A stretch of DNA of 64,000 nt from JBBDMX01 sp040878035 (GCA_040878035.1 JBBDMX010000067.1:1-64000), one strand, 5' to 3'; shown: positions 40,991 through 50,026, counted from the first letter of the stretch. Numbers and translations are program-made. The notes: generated by a model from the sequence alone, not told the origin.

Positions 40991-43054
40991 ATGAACTATG
41001 CCGCGGCGTCGGTCCTGCTGTGTGCCTCAGTGGCGATGGCGGCACCGACGGAGTTTTGCGTGGCGCCCGATGGCGATGACGCCGGCGCGGGGACGACAGC
41101 CCAGCCGTTTGCTACGTTGGCGCGCGCCAGAGAGGCCGTGAGAAACGCCCCGGCGGCGGAGCGCCGCAGCGTGGTGGTCTCGGCGGGCACCTATCGCCTT
41201 ACGGAGGCGTTCGGCCTTGACGCGAAGGACTCCGGTACGCCCCAGGCGCCGGTTGTGTGGCGGGCGATGGCGGGCGCAGAAGTGCGCTTGACCGGCAGCA
41301 CGGCGCTCGCGGCGTCGCTCTTTGGACCGGTGACCGATCCCCGCACGCTTGCACGCCTGGAGCCCGCGGGGCACGCGCATATCGTGCAGGCCAGCCTCCA
41401 AGGCGTTCTGCCGATTGAGAAGGCCCTGCTGCCCGACCGGCTCCGCGGCCCGGTCCCGTTGCCCGCGTTGTTCTTCAACGACACGCCAATGACCTTGGCG
41501 CGATGGCCCAACGAAAGCTGGGCGACCATCGCCCGCATCATCGATCCGGGCACGGAGATCGCAGCGGGCGAGAAGCCCGATCGCGGGGGCGTGTTCGAGT
41601 ACGCCGGGACCCGACCCGACCGCTGGGACACCAAGAGCGGCGTCTGGCTCCAGGGCTTCTGGCGCTACGACTGGGATGAGGAAATCATCCGGGTCAAGGC
41701 GGTCGATCGCGCCAAACACCAGATCACCCTGGTGGCGCCGGCGCTCTACGGCATGAAGCCGGGCAACCCCTCGCCCCGGCGCTACCGTGCCATCAACCTC
41801 CTGGAGGAACTCGACGCGCCCGGCGAGTTCTACATCGATCACCAAGCTCGCGTGCTCTACTTCTGGCCGCCGGCGGCGCTCGACCACGCCCGGATCGAAC
41901 TGGCCCTCGGCGCTTGGCCCTTGCTCCTCTTCGACCAGGCCCAGAACGTGGTCGTGCGCGGATTTATCCTGGAGAACACCCTGGGCGACTCGGTGGTGGT
42001 GCAAGGCGGCACGGCCGTGGCGCTGGAGGCTTCCCAGATTCGCCACGCACGCTTGCGCGGTGTCCGTGTCGTCGGCGGCGCCTCGCACCGGATTACCGCG
42101 TGTGATATCCACGACACCGGCGCCGGCGGTATCCAACTCGAGGGCGGCGACCGCAAGACCCTGACGCCCGCCGGCCACGAGGCGGTCAACAATCACATCT
42201 GGCGCTTTGCTCAGCACCAACTGACCTATGCCGGCGCCATCGGCCTGGTCGGCGTGGGCAACCGCGCCGCGCACAACCGCATCCATGACGCCCCGCATAT
42301 GGCCGTCGCGATCGAGGGCAATGACCACGTGTTCGAATACAACGTGGTGCACGACGTCTGCACCGCAACCGACGACGCCGGCGCCCTCTATAAAGGCCGC
42401 AATCCCTCCTGCCGTGGTAATATCATTCGCTACAACTTCTGGCACCACATCGGCAGCCCCATGGGTCACGGCACGGCCGCGATCTACTTCGACGATGGTG
42501 ACGGTGGCGACAGCGTGCTGGGCAACGTCTTCTATCGCTGTGGCGAACCGGGCAAAGGCGTCTTCGGCAGCGTGTTCTCACACGGCGGCCATGATCTGCT
42601 GGCGCAGAACAATATCTTCATCGAGTGCCGCCGGGCCCTGGGCTCTGCGCCCTGGAATGCCAAGCGATGGAAGGACGCCCTCAACGCGGCCGACTGGCAG
42701 ACCAAGTTGCTCAAGGAGGTGAACATCACCCAGCCGCCCTACACCACGCGCTATCCCGAGCTGGTGGGCTTTATGAGCCCTAAGCCCGCCCAGCCGCGCG
42801 TTAACCGGGCGGTCCGCAACGTCTTTGTAAAGTGCAACCAGGAGCGCACCGGTAACTGGCAGGTGAGCCTTGCGGAGAATTGGATTGCCGACAGGGACCC
42901 CGGTTTTGTCGATGCCGCCAAGGGCGACTTCCGACTGCGGTCCGACGCAGAGGTCTTCACCAAGCTGCCCGGCTTTGAGCCCGTGCCCTTTGAGAAGATC
43001 GGACTCTACATCGACGACTTGCGGCTGACGGTGGTCGCCGAGCCATGGCGGTAG
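40991..43054 (+). CDS. Secreted right-handed parallel beta-helix protein
   Basis: A 687-residue exported protein with a signal peptide (MNYAAASVLLCASVAMA). It starts with the family motif FCVAPDGDDAGAGTTAQPFA then TLARAREAVR, typical of beta-helix proteins (DUF1565/pectate-lyase-like). Repeated rungs include VVVRGFILENTLGDSVVVQG, HRITACDIHDTGAGGIQLEG and NRIHDAPHMAVAIEGNDHVF. It probably binds or cleaves a polysaccharide; no catalytic triad can be named. The longer frame from 40871 is rejected because the signal peptide begins at 40991. Confidence 0.82.
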   Translation: MNYAAASVLLCASVAMAAPTEFCVAPDGDDAGAGTTAQPFATLARAREAVRNAPAAERRSVVVSAGTYRLTEAFGLDAKDSGTPQAPVVWRAMAGAEVRLTGSTALAASLFGPVTDPRTLARLEPAGHAHIVQASLQGVLPIEKALLPDRLRGPVPLPALFFNDTPMTLARWPNESWATIARIIDPGTEIAAGEKPDRGGVFEYAGTRPDRWDTKSGVWLQGFWRYDWDEEIIRVKAVDRAKHQITLVAPALYGMKPGNPSPRRYRAINLLEELDAPGEFYIDHQARVLYFWPPAALDHARIELALGAWPLLLFDQAQNVVVRGFILENTLGDSVVVQGGTAVALEASQIRHARLRGVRVVGGASHRITACDIHDTGAGGIQLEGGDRKTLTPAGHEAVNNHIWRFAQHQLTYAGAIGLVGVGNRAAHNRIHDAPHMAVAIEGNDHVFEYNVVHDVCTATDDAGALYKGRNPSCRGNIIRYNFWHHIGSPMGHGTAAIYFDDGDGGDSVLGNVFYRCGEPGKGVFGSVFSHGGHDLLAQNNIFIECRRALGSAPWNAKRWKDALNAADWQTKLLKEVNITQPPYTTRYPELVGFMSPKPAQPRVNRAVRNVFVKCNQERTGNWQVSLAENWIADRDPGFVDAAKGDFRLRSDAEVFTKLPGFEPVPFEKIGLYIDDLRLTVVAEPWR

Positions 43055-43245
43055 CAGGGAGATTGCCTCGGCTATCCGCTATCATTCCCGGCTGGCCCAT
43101 GTCGAGACCAGCCCGCGACATTCTACGGAACGCATGGGCGTTCCGATGCTCCATGCTCGCTCCTTCTGGCCCATCCGGATAATGCGTAGGTGGAGAGGGC
43201 CATGGATGCGAAACGGGGGTTCGACCCCGGAGCATCGCAGCCCGG

Positions 43246-43390
43246 CGAAATCGGAAGCCCGAAATCTGAAACAAACCCAAAGCCTGAAATCCAGAATTCT
43301 CAGGCAATAACGAGCTGCAGGTGCTTATCGTTTGGACTTTGAGCTTGGAGCTTATTTCGGATTTCGGGCTTCGGATTTCGGATTTCTGCC
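43246..43390. repeat. Inverted-repeat element, family I (GAAATC/GATTTC)
   Basis: GCGAAATCGGAAGCCCGAAA, TCTGAAAC, CCTGAAATCCAGAATTC on the left; TTCGGATTTCGGGCTTCGG, ATTTCGGATTTCTG on the right. The 43055-43590 gap otherwise contains no supported gene. Confidence 0.8.
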
Positions 43391-43443
43391 CCGCCCCGGG
43401 GCGTCACGCACCCATTTGCTGGACAGGTTCACGAAAAAAGGCA

Positions 43444-43472
43444 TTGATTTATCCTGTCGAGTCGGCTAGATT
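43444..43472 (+). promoter_or_regulatory. Predicted promoter of the metalloprotease gene
   Basis: TTGATT (43444-43449), a 17-bp spacer and TAGATT (43467-43472) form a reasonable sigma-70 promoter in an AT-richer patch. The leader would include the family D repeat. Confidence 0.5.
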
Positions 43473-43484
43473 CGATGCTTATCC

Positions 43485-43543
43485 TTGATCCGGGGTCCGG
43501 TGTCTGGGGGGACCGGGATCCGGGGTCCGGGGTCCGGGGTCCC
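43485..43543. repeat. Family D GGGGTCC repeat
   Basis: ATCCGGGGTCCGGTGTCTGG followed by further CCGGGGTCCGGGGTCC units, in the leader of the metalloprotease gene. Confidence 0.75.
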
Positions 43544-43590
43544 TCGGTGGAGTGAGTTCAGCAGCAACAGACCAACTTGGGGAGGTCGGT

Positions 43591-44601
43591 ATGTTCAATC
43601 GAGCAGTTCGTCTGGCGGTAGGCGCGGTGGTATGGGTCGTCGTGGCGCTGGCAAGCCAGGCGCAGGCCATCAACATCGTCTTTGACTACACCTACGACAC
43701 AGGCGATTTCTTTGGCAATGCCCAGGCGCAGGCATCGCTGAACAAGGCCGGCACGTTCTTCTCGAACCTGATCACCGATCAGCTTTCAGCAATCAGCACG
43801 CCCGCGCCGTTGGTCAGCAGCCTACCGCCGGAAAACGACCCGGGAACTTTCACTTGGGCATGGTCGGCGAATTTCAACAACCCGGCCACTGGAACACAGA
43901 CGGTCCTCAACGACCCGACGATTGCGGCGGATGAATACCGCATCTACGTCGGCGCTCGTTCGCTCGCCGGCGATGTGGCCGGGCAAGGTGGCCCCGGGGG
44001 TTTGGGGTTCAACTTCGGAACGACCAGCGGCTCTTTCTTCACGCAGGAGGAGATCGACCAGATCGACGCCGCCTCGGCGGCGTTCGAGGCCGCGATCACC
44101 ACGCGCGGCAAGGCATCGGGCTTCCAGTCCTGGGGCGGTGCGCTCACCTTCGACAACGACGGCACCACCGACTGGTCGTACGACTCGGAGTCGCCGGTGG
44201 CGGCGGGAACCGTGGACTTTTACTCCGTGGCCCTGCACGAGCTTGGCCACGCCCTGGGCTTGGGCGGGTCGGACCAGTGGGAGGCGCTGATCGCCATGGC
44301 AGGTGACGACGCCTATTTCCTGGGTGCTGCGGCGCAGGCGGTGTATGGCGATCCGGTCCCTGTTTACGCCACCGACCTGGCGCACTGGAACGAAGGGGTC
44401 TCCAGTCACATTTACGGCGTCGGCACAGCTCAGGAAGCCGCGATGGACCCGACGATCACCGACGGCACGCGCAAGCTCTTCACCGACCTGGACGTGGCCG
44501 CGCTGTCCGACATCGGCTGGACCATTCCCGAGCCGGCCAGCCTCTGCCTGATAGCCGTCGGCACATTCTTGGTTGTCGGCCGCCGGCGCGCCGGCGTCTG
44601 A
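43591..44601 (+). CDS. PEP-CTERM metzincin-like metalloprotease
   Basis: A 336-residue exported protein. A signal peptide (ending near ASQAQA) precedes NIVFDYTYDTGDFF, a conserved start of this family. The zinc site is HELGHALGLGGSDQW: HExxH and the metzincin Gly are present, but the third-ligand position that is usually His or Asp is Gly, with Ser-Asp just after. A possible Met-turn region is AAMDPTITDG. It ends with a PEP-CTERM signal, IPEPASLCLIAVGTFLVVGR plus RRAGV, for exosortase sorting. GGGGAGG lies six bases before the ATG. A strong bidirectional terminator follows. Confidence 0.85.
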   Translation: MFNRAVRLAVGAVVWVVVALASQAQAINIVFDYTYDTGDFFGNAQAQASLNKAGTFFSNLITDQLSAISTPAPLVSSLPPENDPGTFTWAWSANFNNPATGTQTVLNDPTIAADEYRIYVGARSLAGDVAGQGGPGGLGFNFGTTSGSFFTQEEIDQIDAASAAFEAAITTRGKASGFQSWGGALTFDNDGTTDWSYDSESPVAAGTVDFYSVALHELGHALGLGGSDQWEALIAMAGDDAYFLGAAAQAVYGDPVPVYATDLAHWNEGVSSHIYGVGTAQEAAMDPTITDGTRKLFTDLDVAALSDIGWTIPEPASLCLIAVGTFLVVGRRRAGV

Positions 44602-44627
44602 CCGGCCAAACCGTCCGCCGAATGGCA

Positions 44628-44653
44628 AAAAACCCGCCCATGGGCGGGTTTTT
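44628..44653. terminator. Bidirectional intrinsic terminator
   Basis: AAAAACCCGCCCA-TGGGCGGGTTTTT is a perfect 26-bp palindrome: GC stem flanked by A and T runs on both sides. It can end the metalloprotease transcript and, on the other strand, that of tRNA-Gln. Confidence 0.9.
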
Positions 44654-44686
44654 CAACTGCTTCGCGCGCTGGCCAATCGCCGAAAA

Positions 44687-44757
44687 CTGGGGATCCAGGA
44701 TTTGAACCTGGACTAACTGGTTCAGAGCCAGTCGTGCTACCGTTACACCAATCCCCA
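44687..44757 (-). tRNA. tRNA-Gln (CTG anticodon)
   Basis: A 71-nt cloverleaf on the minus strand: acceptor stem TGGGGAT/ATCCCCA with discriminator G, anticodon stem ACTGG/CCAGT and anticodon loop CTCTGAA (anticodon CTG, reads CAG), T-arm CCAGGTTCAAATCCTGG. The U1-A72 pair and G73 are typical of bacterial tRNA-Gln. CCA is not encoded. Confidence 0.93.
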
Positions 44758-44849
44758 AGGGGTTCAATGCAGGTTATATCGTAAGAAAGGGCGGCCGGAA
44801 CGTCAATTATTCGCCCTTCTCCGTCAGGGCAATTGCGCATGGGCGCTCT

Positions 44850-44877
44850 GACCCCCTCTCTCCCAGGAGAGGGGGTC
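44850..44877. repeat. Family B hairpin in the VIT-VWA gene leader
   Basis: GACCCCCTCTC-TCCCAG-GAGAGGGGGTC, an 11-bp perfect stem, 70 bases before the ATG at 44948. Confidence 0.75.
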
Positions 44878-44947
44878 AACCAATCGCCGGAACTCGCCGC
44901 CGCCTCGTGCGTCCAATCCAGCAACACCCTTGTTCTGGAGACGCGCT

Positions 44948-47284
44948 ATGTCAGGTCGCATGCCTCGGATCGTCGCTCTGGCGTTGTTTGTCGGCCTCAT
45001 TGCCGCGGCGAATCCCGCCTTGGCCGATGGTTTGATCATTATCAGCAAACATGCCCCTGGGGTGCCGCCCGGGCATTACGCTTTTGCGCCGCTCCAGGTC
45101 GAATACCACCACGTCACCGTCACAATTAAGGATCAGGTCGCCATCACCGAAGTCGATCAGGTCTTTTTCAACCCCAACAACCAGCGGCTCGAAGGCGACT
45201 ACATCTTCCCCATCCCCGAGGGGGCACAGATCGACAAGTTCAGCATGGATGTCAACGGCAAGATGCAGGATGCCGAGCTGCTCGACGCCGCCAAGGCGCG
45301 GACGATTTACGAGGACATCGTGCGGCGGATGAAGGACCCGGCCCTGATGGAGTATGCCGGTCGCGGCCTCTTCCGAGTGCGCATCTTTCCCATCGAGCCC
45401 AACAGCAAGAAGCAGGTGAAGTTGCGTTACACCCAGGTGCTGCGCAAGGATGCGGGACTCATGGAGTACGTCTATCCGCTCAATACCGAGAAGTTTTCCT
45501 CGGCGCCGCTCAAGGACGTGTCGGTGAAGGTGAAGGTCGAGACGACCCGGCCGCTGAGCACGATCTATTCGCCCAGCCATGAGGTGGAGATTGTGCGTCG
45601 CAACGACGGCAAACAGGCGACGGTCGGCTTCGAGGCCCGCGACGTGCGCCCCAACACCGACTTTGCCCTCTATTTCGCCCCGCAGGCGGATAAGGACGAC
45701 CCCATCGGTCTTTCGCTGCTTACATTCAACGATGGCACCCCCGGAAGCGGGGGCTACTTCATGTTGCTGGCCACGCCGAGTTTTAAGATCGACGAGAAGC
45801 AGATTGCCCCCAAGGATGTGGTGCTGGTGCTGGATACCTCCGGCTCGATGAAAGGCAAGAAGCTCGAACAGGCCAAGGAGGCGCTGCGGTTTGTCATTGC
45901 CAATCTGAACAAAGACGATAACTTCGAGGTCATTCGTTTTTCCACCGAAGCCGAGCCGCTGTTCGGCAAGCTGGTGGCTAACAGCAAGGAAAACCGCGAC
46001 AAGGCTGAGGCGTTCATCGATACGCTGCGTCCCATCGGCGGCACCGCCATCGACGAGGCGCTCAAGCTCGCCAACGAGACCGTGGGCAAGCGCGGCCGGG
46101 ACATCGCCCGCCGGCCCGCCAACATCATCTTCCTCACCGACGGCCAGCCGACGGTGGGCGAAATGAATGAAGACCGCATCGTCGAGCACATCCGCCAGTC
46201 GAACGTCCGCGTCTTCAACTTCGGCATCGGCACCGATGTCAACACCCACCTGCTCGACCGCATCGCTGAGAAGACGCACGGCCTGTCGCAGTACGTGTTG
46301 CCCGATGAAAACATTGAGGTCAAGGTGTCGAGCTTCTACACGCGGATCAGCAGCCCGGTGCTGTCGGACGTGAAGTTGAGCGTATCGGAAGGCTCGGGCG
46401 TGAAGCTGGTGCAGATGTATCCCGCGCCGCTGCCGGATTTGTTCAAGGGCGATCAGATGGTGGTGGTGGGGCGGTACACGGTGCCGCGGAGCTTCGTGGG
46501 CCATGCGGCCATCGTCCTGGGCGGCGTGATGAATGGCCAGCCCAAGGAACTGGTGATGGAGGCTCCTTTTGCGGGCGTACCAAGCGCCAATGAACAGGTG
46601 ACGGGCAACGATTTCATCCCGCGCCTCTGGGCCACGCGGCGCGTCGGCTACTTGCTGGATGAAATCCGCCTGCGTGGCGACAACGCCGAGCTGCGCGATG
46701 AGGTCACACAACTGGCCCGGCAGTACGGCATCGTCACGCCGTACACGGCCTACCTGATTGTCGAGGACGAGAAGCGTCGCGAGGTGCCGGTGGCGTCGCA
46801 GACGATGCCCACACCGATGGCTGCCGAGCCGGCCTTAAGCATAGAACTGGAGCGCCGCTATCGGGACTACGAGAGAGCCAAGTCTGGCGAGGATGCCGTG
46901 GGCGGCTCGCAGACGGTGGATTCACTCAAGAACGCCCCTTCGGCGCCCGCGGCTACGGCCGGCGCCAATCGGTCCCAGGGTGACGCAGCGGGCCAGAAGA
47001 ACGATGTATCCAAGCAACTCGCCGAAAGCGTCAACGACATGGTGACGCAGAGCCAGCAGAACTCGCGTTACGTCAAGGGCCGCACGTTCTATCAGAACGG
47101 CTCGCAGTGGGTTGATGCCCAGGCCCAGCGCCTGGCCAAGACCAAGGCCGTGCAGATCACGCTGGGCTCCGACGCCTACTTCAAACTCTTGCGGGACCAT
47201 CCGGAAGCGTCGGCCTGGCTGGCGCTGGGCAAGCAGGTGCAGGTCGTGATCGCCGGCACGCTGTACGACATCACGGAGGGGTAG
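44948..47284 (+). CDS. Exported VIT and von Willebrand factor A domain protein
   Basis: A 778-residue exported protein resembling inter-alpha-trypsin inhibitor heavy chains. A signal peptide (ending near NPALA) is followed by a VIT domain (about residues 35-165) with VFFNPNNQRLEGDYIFPIPE and GRGLFRVRIFPIEPNSKK. The VWA domain (about 290-460) has the metal site DTSGSMKGKK, the conserved Thr in IGGTAIDEAL and LTDGQPTVG. The C-terminal part contains a region of charged helices. Such proteins bind other surface or matrix proteins. It has a family B hairpin in its leader. Partner unknown. Confidence 0.87.
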   Translation: MSGRMPRIVALALFVGLIAAANPALADGLIIISKHAPGVPPGHYAFAPLQVEYHHVTVTIKDQVAITEVDQVFFNPNNQRLEGDYIFPIPEGAQIDKFSMDVNGKMQDAELLDAAKARTIYEDIVRRMKDPALMEYAGRGLFRVRIFPIEPNSKKQVKLRYTQVLRKDAGLMEYVYPLNTEKFSSAPLKDVSVKVKVETTRPLSTIYSPSHEVEIVRRNDGKQATVGFEARDVRPNTDFALYFAPQADKDDPIGLSLLTFNDGTPGSGGYFMLLATPSFKIDEKQIAPKDVVLVLDTSGSMKGKKLEQAKEALRFVIANLNKDDNFEVIRFSTEAEPLFGKLVANSKENRDKAEAFIDTLRPIGGTAIDEALKLANETVGKRGRDIARRPANIIFLTDGQPTVGEMNEDRIVEHIRQSNVRVFNFGIGTDVNTHLLDRIAEKTHGLSQYVLPDENIEVKVSSFYTRISSPVLSDVKLSVSEGSGVKLVQMYPAPLPDLFKGDQMVVVGRYTVPRSFVGHAAIVLGGVMNGQPKELVMEAPFAGVPSANEQVTGNDFIPRLWATRRVGYLLDEIRLRGDNAELRDEVTQLARQYGIVTPYTAYLIVEDEKRREVPVASQTMPTPMAAEPALSIELERRYRDYERAKSGEDAVGGSQTVDSLKNAPSAPAATAGANRSQGDAAGQKNDVSKQLAESVNDMVTQSQQNSRYVKGRTFYQNGSQWVDAQAQRLAKTKAVQITLGSDAYFKLLRDHPEASAWLALGKQVQVVIAGTLYDITEG

Positions 47285-47303
47285 GCAGCAGCGTGGCGGG
47301 AAT

Positions 47304-47444
47304 CAGAGCCGCGCGGCGTAAGCCCGCGGTATCAAGCGTCGTTACACCGCCGATCCGCGGGCTGACGCCGCGCGGCTCGGATGTATCGGCGCGGTCGGAA
47401 GGTCGTTGCACCGCCGATTCGCGGGCTGACGCCGCGCGGCTCTG
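47304..47444. repeat. Inverted-repeat element, family H with duplicated right arm
   Basis: One left arm CAGAGCCGCGCGGCGTAAGC.. and two right arms, each ACCGCCGATxCGCGGGCTGA followed by CGCCGCGCGGCTC, at 47346-47378 and 47410-47442. It lies after the VIT-VWA gene. Confidence 0.85.
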
Positions 47445-47471
47445 ACGATCGCCCGCGGGCGCATCAGCGTC

Positions 47472-47720
47472 GTGTCGCGCCATCGCCTGCTATCATGCGC
47501 CTATGCTCCGCCGCACGTCCAACTCGACGCCTTTGAGAACCAGCGCATCCGCGAGGAGCCGGTGGATTACCAGCGTAGCCTGCGGCGGTTTGACGACTTC
47601 CATCAACTCGCCATTCGCATGCGAGGCACGTCCCCTGCCCGTGAGCCGTGCGACGTTGCACACGACATTCGACAGGCATGCATTCTCAATGGTCGAAGAA
47701 TTCCTGAGTCGTATCGATAG
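47472..47720 (+). CDS. Small conserved-looking protein upstream of a nucleotidyltransferase
   Basis: An 82-residue frame starting at GTG 47472. The stretch IREEPVDYQRSLRRFDD and a C-terminal ..IRQACILNGRRI resemble small proteins that precede AbiEii-like or MNT-like nucleotidyltransferases in other bacteria. It overlaps the next gene by 32 bases in another frame. The start codon is uncertain. It may be the partner of a toxin-antitoxin-like pair, but the match is from memory of the layout. Confidence 0.45.
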   Translation: MSRHRLLSCAYAPPHVQLDAFENQRIREEPVDYQRSLRRFDDFHQLAIRMRGTSPAREPCDVAHDIRQACILNGRRIPESYR

Positions 47721-48246
47721 GGCCCTGACGCGCGCGGGGGTGCCGTACATGGTGATCGGCGGCCAGGCGGTGATGCGTCACGGTCGCATGCGGATGACCG
47801 AGGATGTGGACGTGACTCTGGGCGTCTCCCCTCGGCAAGTGGATGACATTCTGAAGTTGCTCCCGGCGCTGGGACTTGAACCAGCGCGCGAGGATCCGCG
47901 CGCTTTCGTACAGGCGACCCAGGTGTTGCCCTGCCGGCCAACGGGCGACGGCCTGCCCGTCGATTTTGCCTTTTCCGATTCGGCGTACGAAGCGCAGGCC
48001 ATCTCCCGCGCGGATCGCGTCACGCTGCAAAGCGGTGCGGTCAACGTGGTCGCCGCGGAGGACTTGGTGATCCACAAAATCATCGCCTCGCGTCCGGTTG
48101 ACTTGATGGATGTCAAGGGCATCCTGCTCAAGAATCCTGCGCTGGATCTGTCCTACATTCGCCGGTGGCTGGGGTAGTTTGAGGATTTGGCCGAGGCCCC
48201 CCTGGTGCGACAGTTCGACCGCATTCTCGCGGAGGCGCAGCGGTAG
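47689..48246 (+). pseudogene. Nucleotidyltransferase (AbiEii/MNT-like) with in-frame TAG
   Basis: From ATG 47689 the frame encodes a nucleotidyltransferase fold: VPYMVIGGQAVMRHG, the metal-binding Asp pair in TEDVDVTLGV, LPVDFAFSDSAYEAQA and AAEDLVIHKIIASRPVD LMDVK. A TAG at 48175-48177 stops it after 162 residues, directly after SYIRRWLG. The same frame continues FEDLAEAPLVRQFDRILAEAQR to a second stop at 48246, which looks like the normal C-terminus. A single base change would restore the full 185 residues. It may still be active in truncated form. Related proteins act in toxin-antitoxin or abortive infection systems. Confidence 0.7.
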
Positions 48247-48375
48247 ACTATCGATCCCGAGGTTCATACCCTGGTCTGGCCCAACGGCGCTGACTTCGAC
48301 CCTCAGACGCTACACGACTGGACGCAGTACGCCCAACCCGAACTTCGCTCGGGTTTGTCTACGTGCGCCTATTGA
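48247..48375 (+). pseudogene. C-terminal remnant of a DUF2442 protein
   Basis: Directly after the stop at 48246, in the same frame, the sequence reads TIDPEVHTLVWPNGADFDPQ then TLHDWTQYAQPEL. The VWPNGADFDPxTLHDW motif is the core of DUF2442 proteins, small partners of DUF4160 in toxin-antitoxin-like pairs. There is no start codon and no N-terminal half, so it is a gene fragment. Confidence 0.65.
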
Positions 48376-48407
48376 CAAAGCGGGCCATATATGAGTTAGC
48401 CCGCCTC

Positions 48408-48851
48408 TCAAGCATCGATACAGAGAAACCACTTGGCACCTCTGCATGCGGCCGCTTCAAGATGACGCTCAAAGGCCTCCAAGTCCTCCCGGACACAGTC
48501 GAGATCATCAATCTCGCGGCCGTCATGGCGGACATACGTCAACATGGCCCGAATGACTCGCAAGCCCTCCTCTGGCTCGTGCCACGTGATCGCCGCAACA
48601 TCCGACTCGCTAAAGGATGTCGGGTCATCGGGATCACCGCCGAGTGCTTCTCCAATGTACTGCTCGCGCGTCATCGAATAGAAGCTGTAGATCGATCCAG
48701 CCTTGGCTTTCTTTGCAGCCTTGTCTAAGCGATCGGCCGCCCGGGCAAGACACTTGCCGTTCATATCATCGGGCCAATCGGCCGGGCGATCATGGAAGAT
48801 GGGATAGAAGGCAACGCCCATTGCAATGCGGGGTAACGCAAATCGTCTCAT
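48408..48851 (-). CDS. Hypothetical protein
   Basis: A 147-residue soluble protein of unknown function, with a strand-rich start (MRRFALPRIAMGVAFYPIF), a helical middle rich in Ala and Lys, and an acidic C-terminus (DDLDCVREDLEAFERHLEAA). The size, charge and position beside decaying toxin-antitoxin-like genes would suit an immunity or accessory protein, but nothing in the sequence proves that. No promoter or strong ribosome-binding site is seen. Confidence 0.55.
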   Translation of the reverse strand: MRRFALPRIAMGVAFYPIFHDRPADWPDDMNGKCLARAADRLDKAAKKAKAGSIYSFYSMTREQYIGEALGGDPDDPTSFSESDVAAITWHEPEEGLRVIRAMLTYVRHDGREIDDLDCVREDLEAFERHLEAAACRGAKWFLCIDA

Positions 48852-48933
48852 TTGCCGGCCGCCCGCGGAAGCGGGCTCCCAACCGACAATTCAATTATCC
48901 ATCGCCGGTGTCGCCGGTCAACTGCTGGGGTTG

Positions 48934-49269
48934 TTATCCCCGGCTCGACTGCCGTAGCTCGAATCTGCACGTCCTAGCCGCTCGCCGAACCAAATCCGAC
49001 CCGTGGTCGACAAATGGCTCAACCGCCTGAAGATCGCTCGCTACTCCCACAACACCCAGGAACACAAGCGCCAGGGCAATCGCTTGCGGATCATCGGACG
49101 TCAACGCGCGCAGGGACGCGAGTCGCAACTGCGCGCGACCGCCAGGTTGAGCTTCGGCTTCCTGTGCAATCTGCTCATTCGTGAGGTTTAGCAGAAACGC
49201 CGTGCGTAATGCATGGCCTGCGGCGCCTCGTTTGAAGAGCAACTGAATCCATCCCGGCGTATCGTGCAT
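48934..49269 (-). CDS. Hypothetical HEAT-repeat-like protein
   Basis: A 111-residue helical protein beginning MHDTPGWIQLLFKRGAAGHA. The body has alternating helices, LASLRALTSDDPQAIALALV and DLQAVEPFVDHGSDLVRRAA, with the spacing and the D/R residues of HEAT or armadillo-type repeats. ATG 49269 is chosen; the frame open upstream lacks a plausible start. Function unknown; it may be a fragment of a longer repeat protein. Confidence 0.5.
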   Translation of the reverse strand: MHDTPGWIQLLFKRGAAGHALRTAFLLNLTNEQIAQEAEAQPGGRAQLRLASLRALTSDDPQAIALALVFLGVVGVASDLQAVEPFVDHGSDLVRRAARTCRFELRQSSRG

Positions 49270-49504
49270 TGTTGAAGGGGCTAACGTAGAACGGTTCTGT
49301 TGCCTGCCGCACGTGGGCAGGGCGACTCGAATCAGTATAGCAGCGAGTTCGCGTGCGCAGCAGGAACGGCAATGCACGGTTATCCCATCGTCTTCTCAAG
49401 CACTGATCGATGAGCGCCCCAGCAGTATGCGGACCACGCGGTCTTGGTGGCAACGATCGAGGCGGGGGGCCGATAAGGGGTCTTCACTTAATGCCATGAA
49501 GATA

Positions 49505-49722
49505 AGCCGGTGCGGAGTGCAAGGTGGAGAGGGGAGGGGGGCGGGCGAAGCGCCCGATTCAAGGTGCAAAGTGTAAAGTGCAAAGTGCCCGCTGACCGAT
49601 ATTGATTGTCTAGCAACATTGCCCCCGGAAGGTCCCGCGTGTGTCTTCGGATGCCGCGGGGCTTTTTTTTGTGCTGGGGGAGGGCGAAGCGCCCGGTGCA
49701 GAGTGCAAGGTGCAAGGTGCCA
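49505..49722. repeat. Family C GTGCAAGGTGC repeats in a gene-free region
   Basis: The 49270-49879 stretch holds no supported protein gene. GGAGTGCAAGGTGG, CAAGGTGCAAAGTGTAAAG with TGCAAAGTGC, and GTGCAGAGTGCAAGGTGCAA with GGTGCC are units of family C, interrupted by GCGAAGCGCCC near 49548 and 49684. Confidence 0.6.
49634..49670 (+). terminator. Intrinsic terminator in the gene-free region
   Basis: CCCGCG (49634-49639) pairs with CGCGGG (49655-49660), with a CTTCGG loop region between, then GC and eight T (49663-49670). The transcript it ends is unknown; a small RNA starting near 49590 is possible. Confidence 0.6.
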
Positions 49723-49879
49723 AAGTTACGGACTGACCGCTGACCACTGACCTCTTCCCCTGCCGGGACGGGACACTTCCGGGCAGACTTCCGGGGGTTC
49801 CGGGCGGACTTCCGGGGGGGGCCGATAAAACCGGCCCGGACGGGCTTCGGGGAAGGTTGGTGAGGATTCAGGGACGTTC

Positions 49880-50026
49880 CGGCGCGGCGCGCAGACGTCT
49901 GGGCGCGGCGCGCAGACGTCTGGGAACGGCGCGCAGACGTCTGGGAGCGGCGCGCAGACGTCTGGGAGCGGCGCGCAGACGTCTGGGAGCGGCGCGCAGA
50001 CATCTGGGAACGGCGCGCAGACGTCT
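49880..50026. repeat. 21-bp minisatellite, seven copies
   Basis: Seven head-to-tail copies of a 21-bp unit (CGGCGCGCAGACGTCTGGGA plus G) with one to three differences each, flanked by two degenerate copies. Each unit holds the palindrome AGACGTCT. The unit is a multiple of three, so all frames stay open and give artificial peptides on both strands. It follows the broken GH2 gene. There are no unique spacers, so it is not a CRISPR array. Confidence 0.92.

Noticed and set aside
42957..43307. 116-codon minus-strand frame after the beta-helix gene
   Set aside because: It overlaps the end of the beta-helix gene and begins in a family I repeat; composition is that of a shadow frame.
49880..50026. 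Possible CRISPR array
   Set aside because: The units are contiguous 21-bp copies without unique spacers and no cas genes are present.
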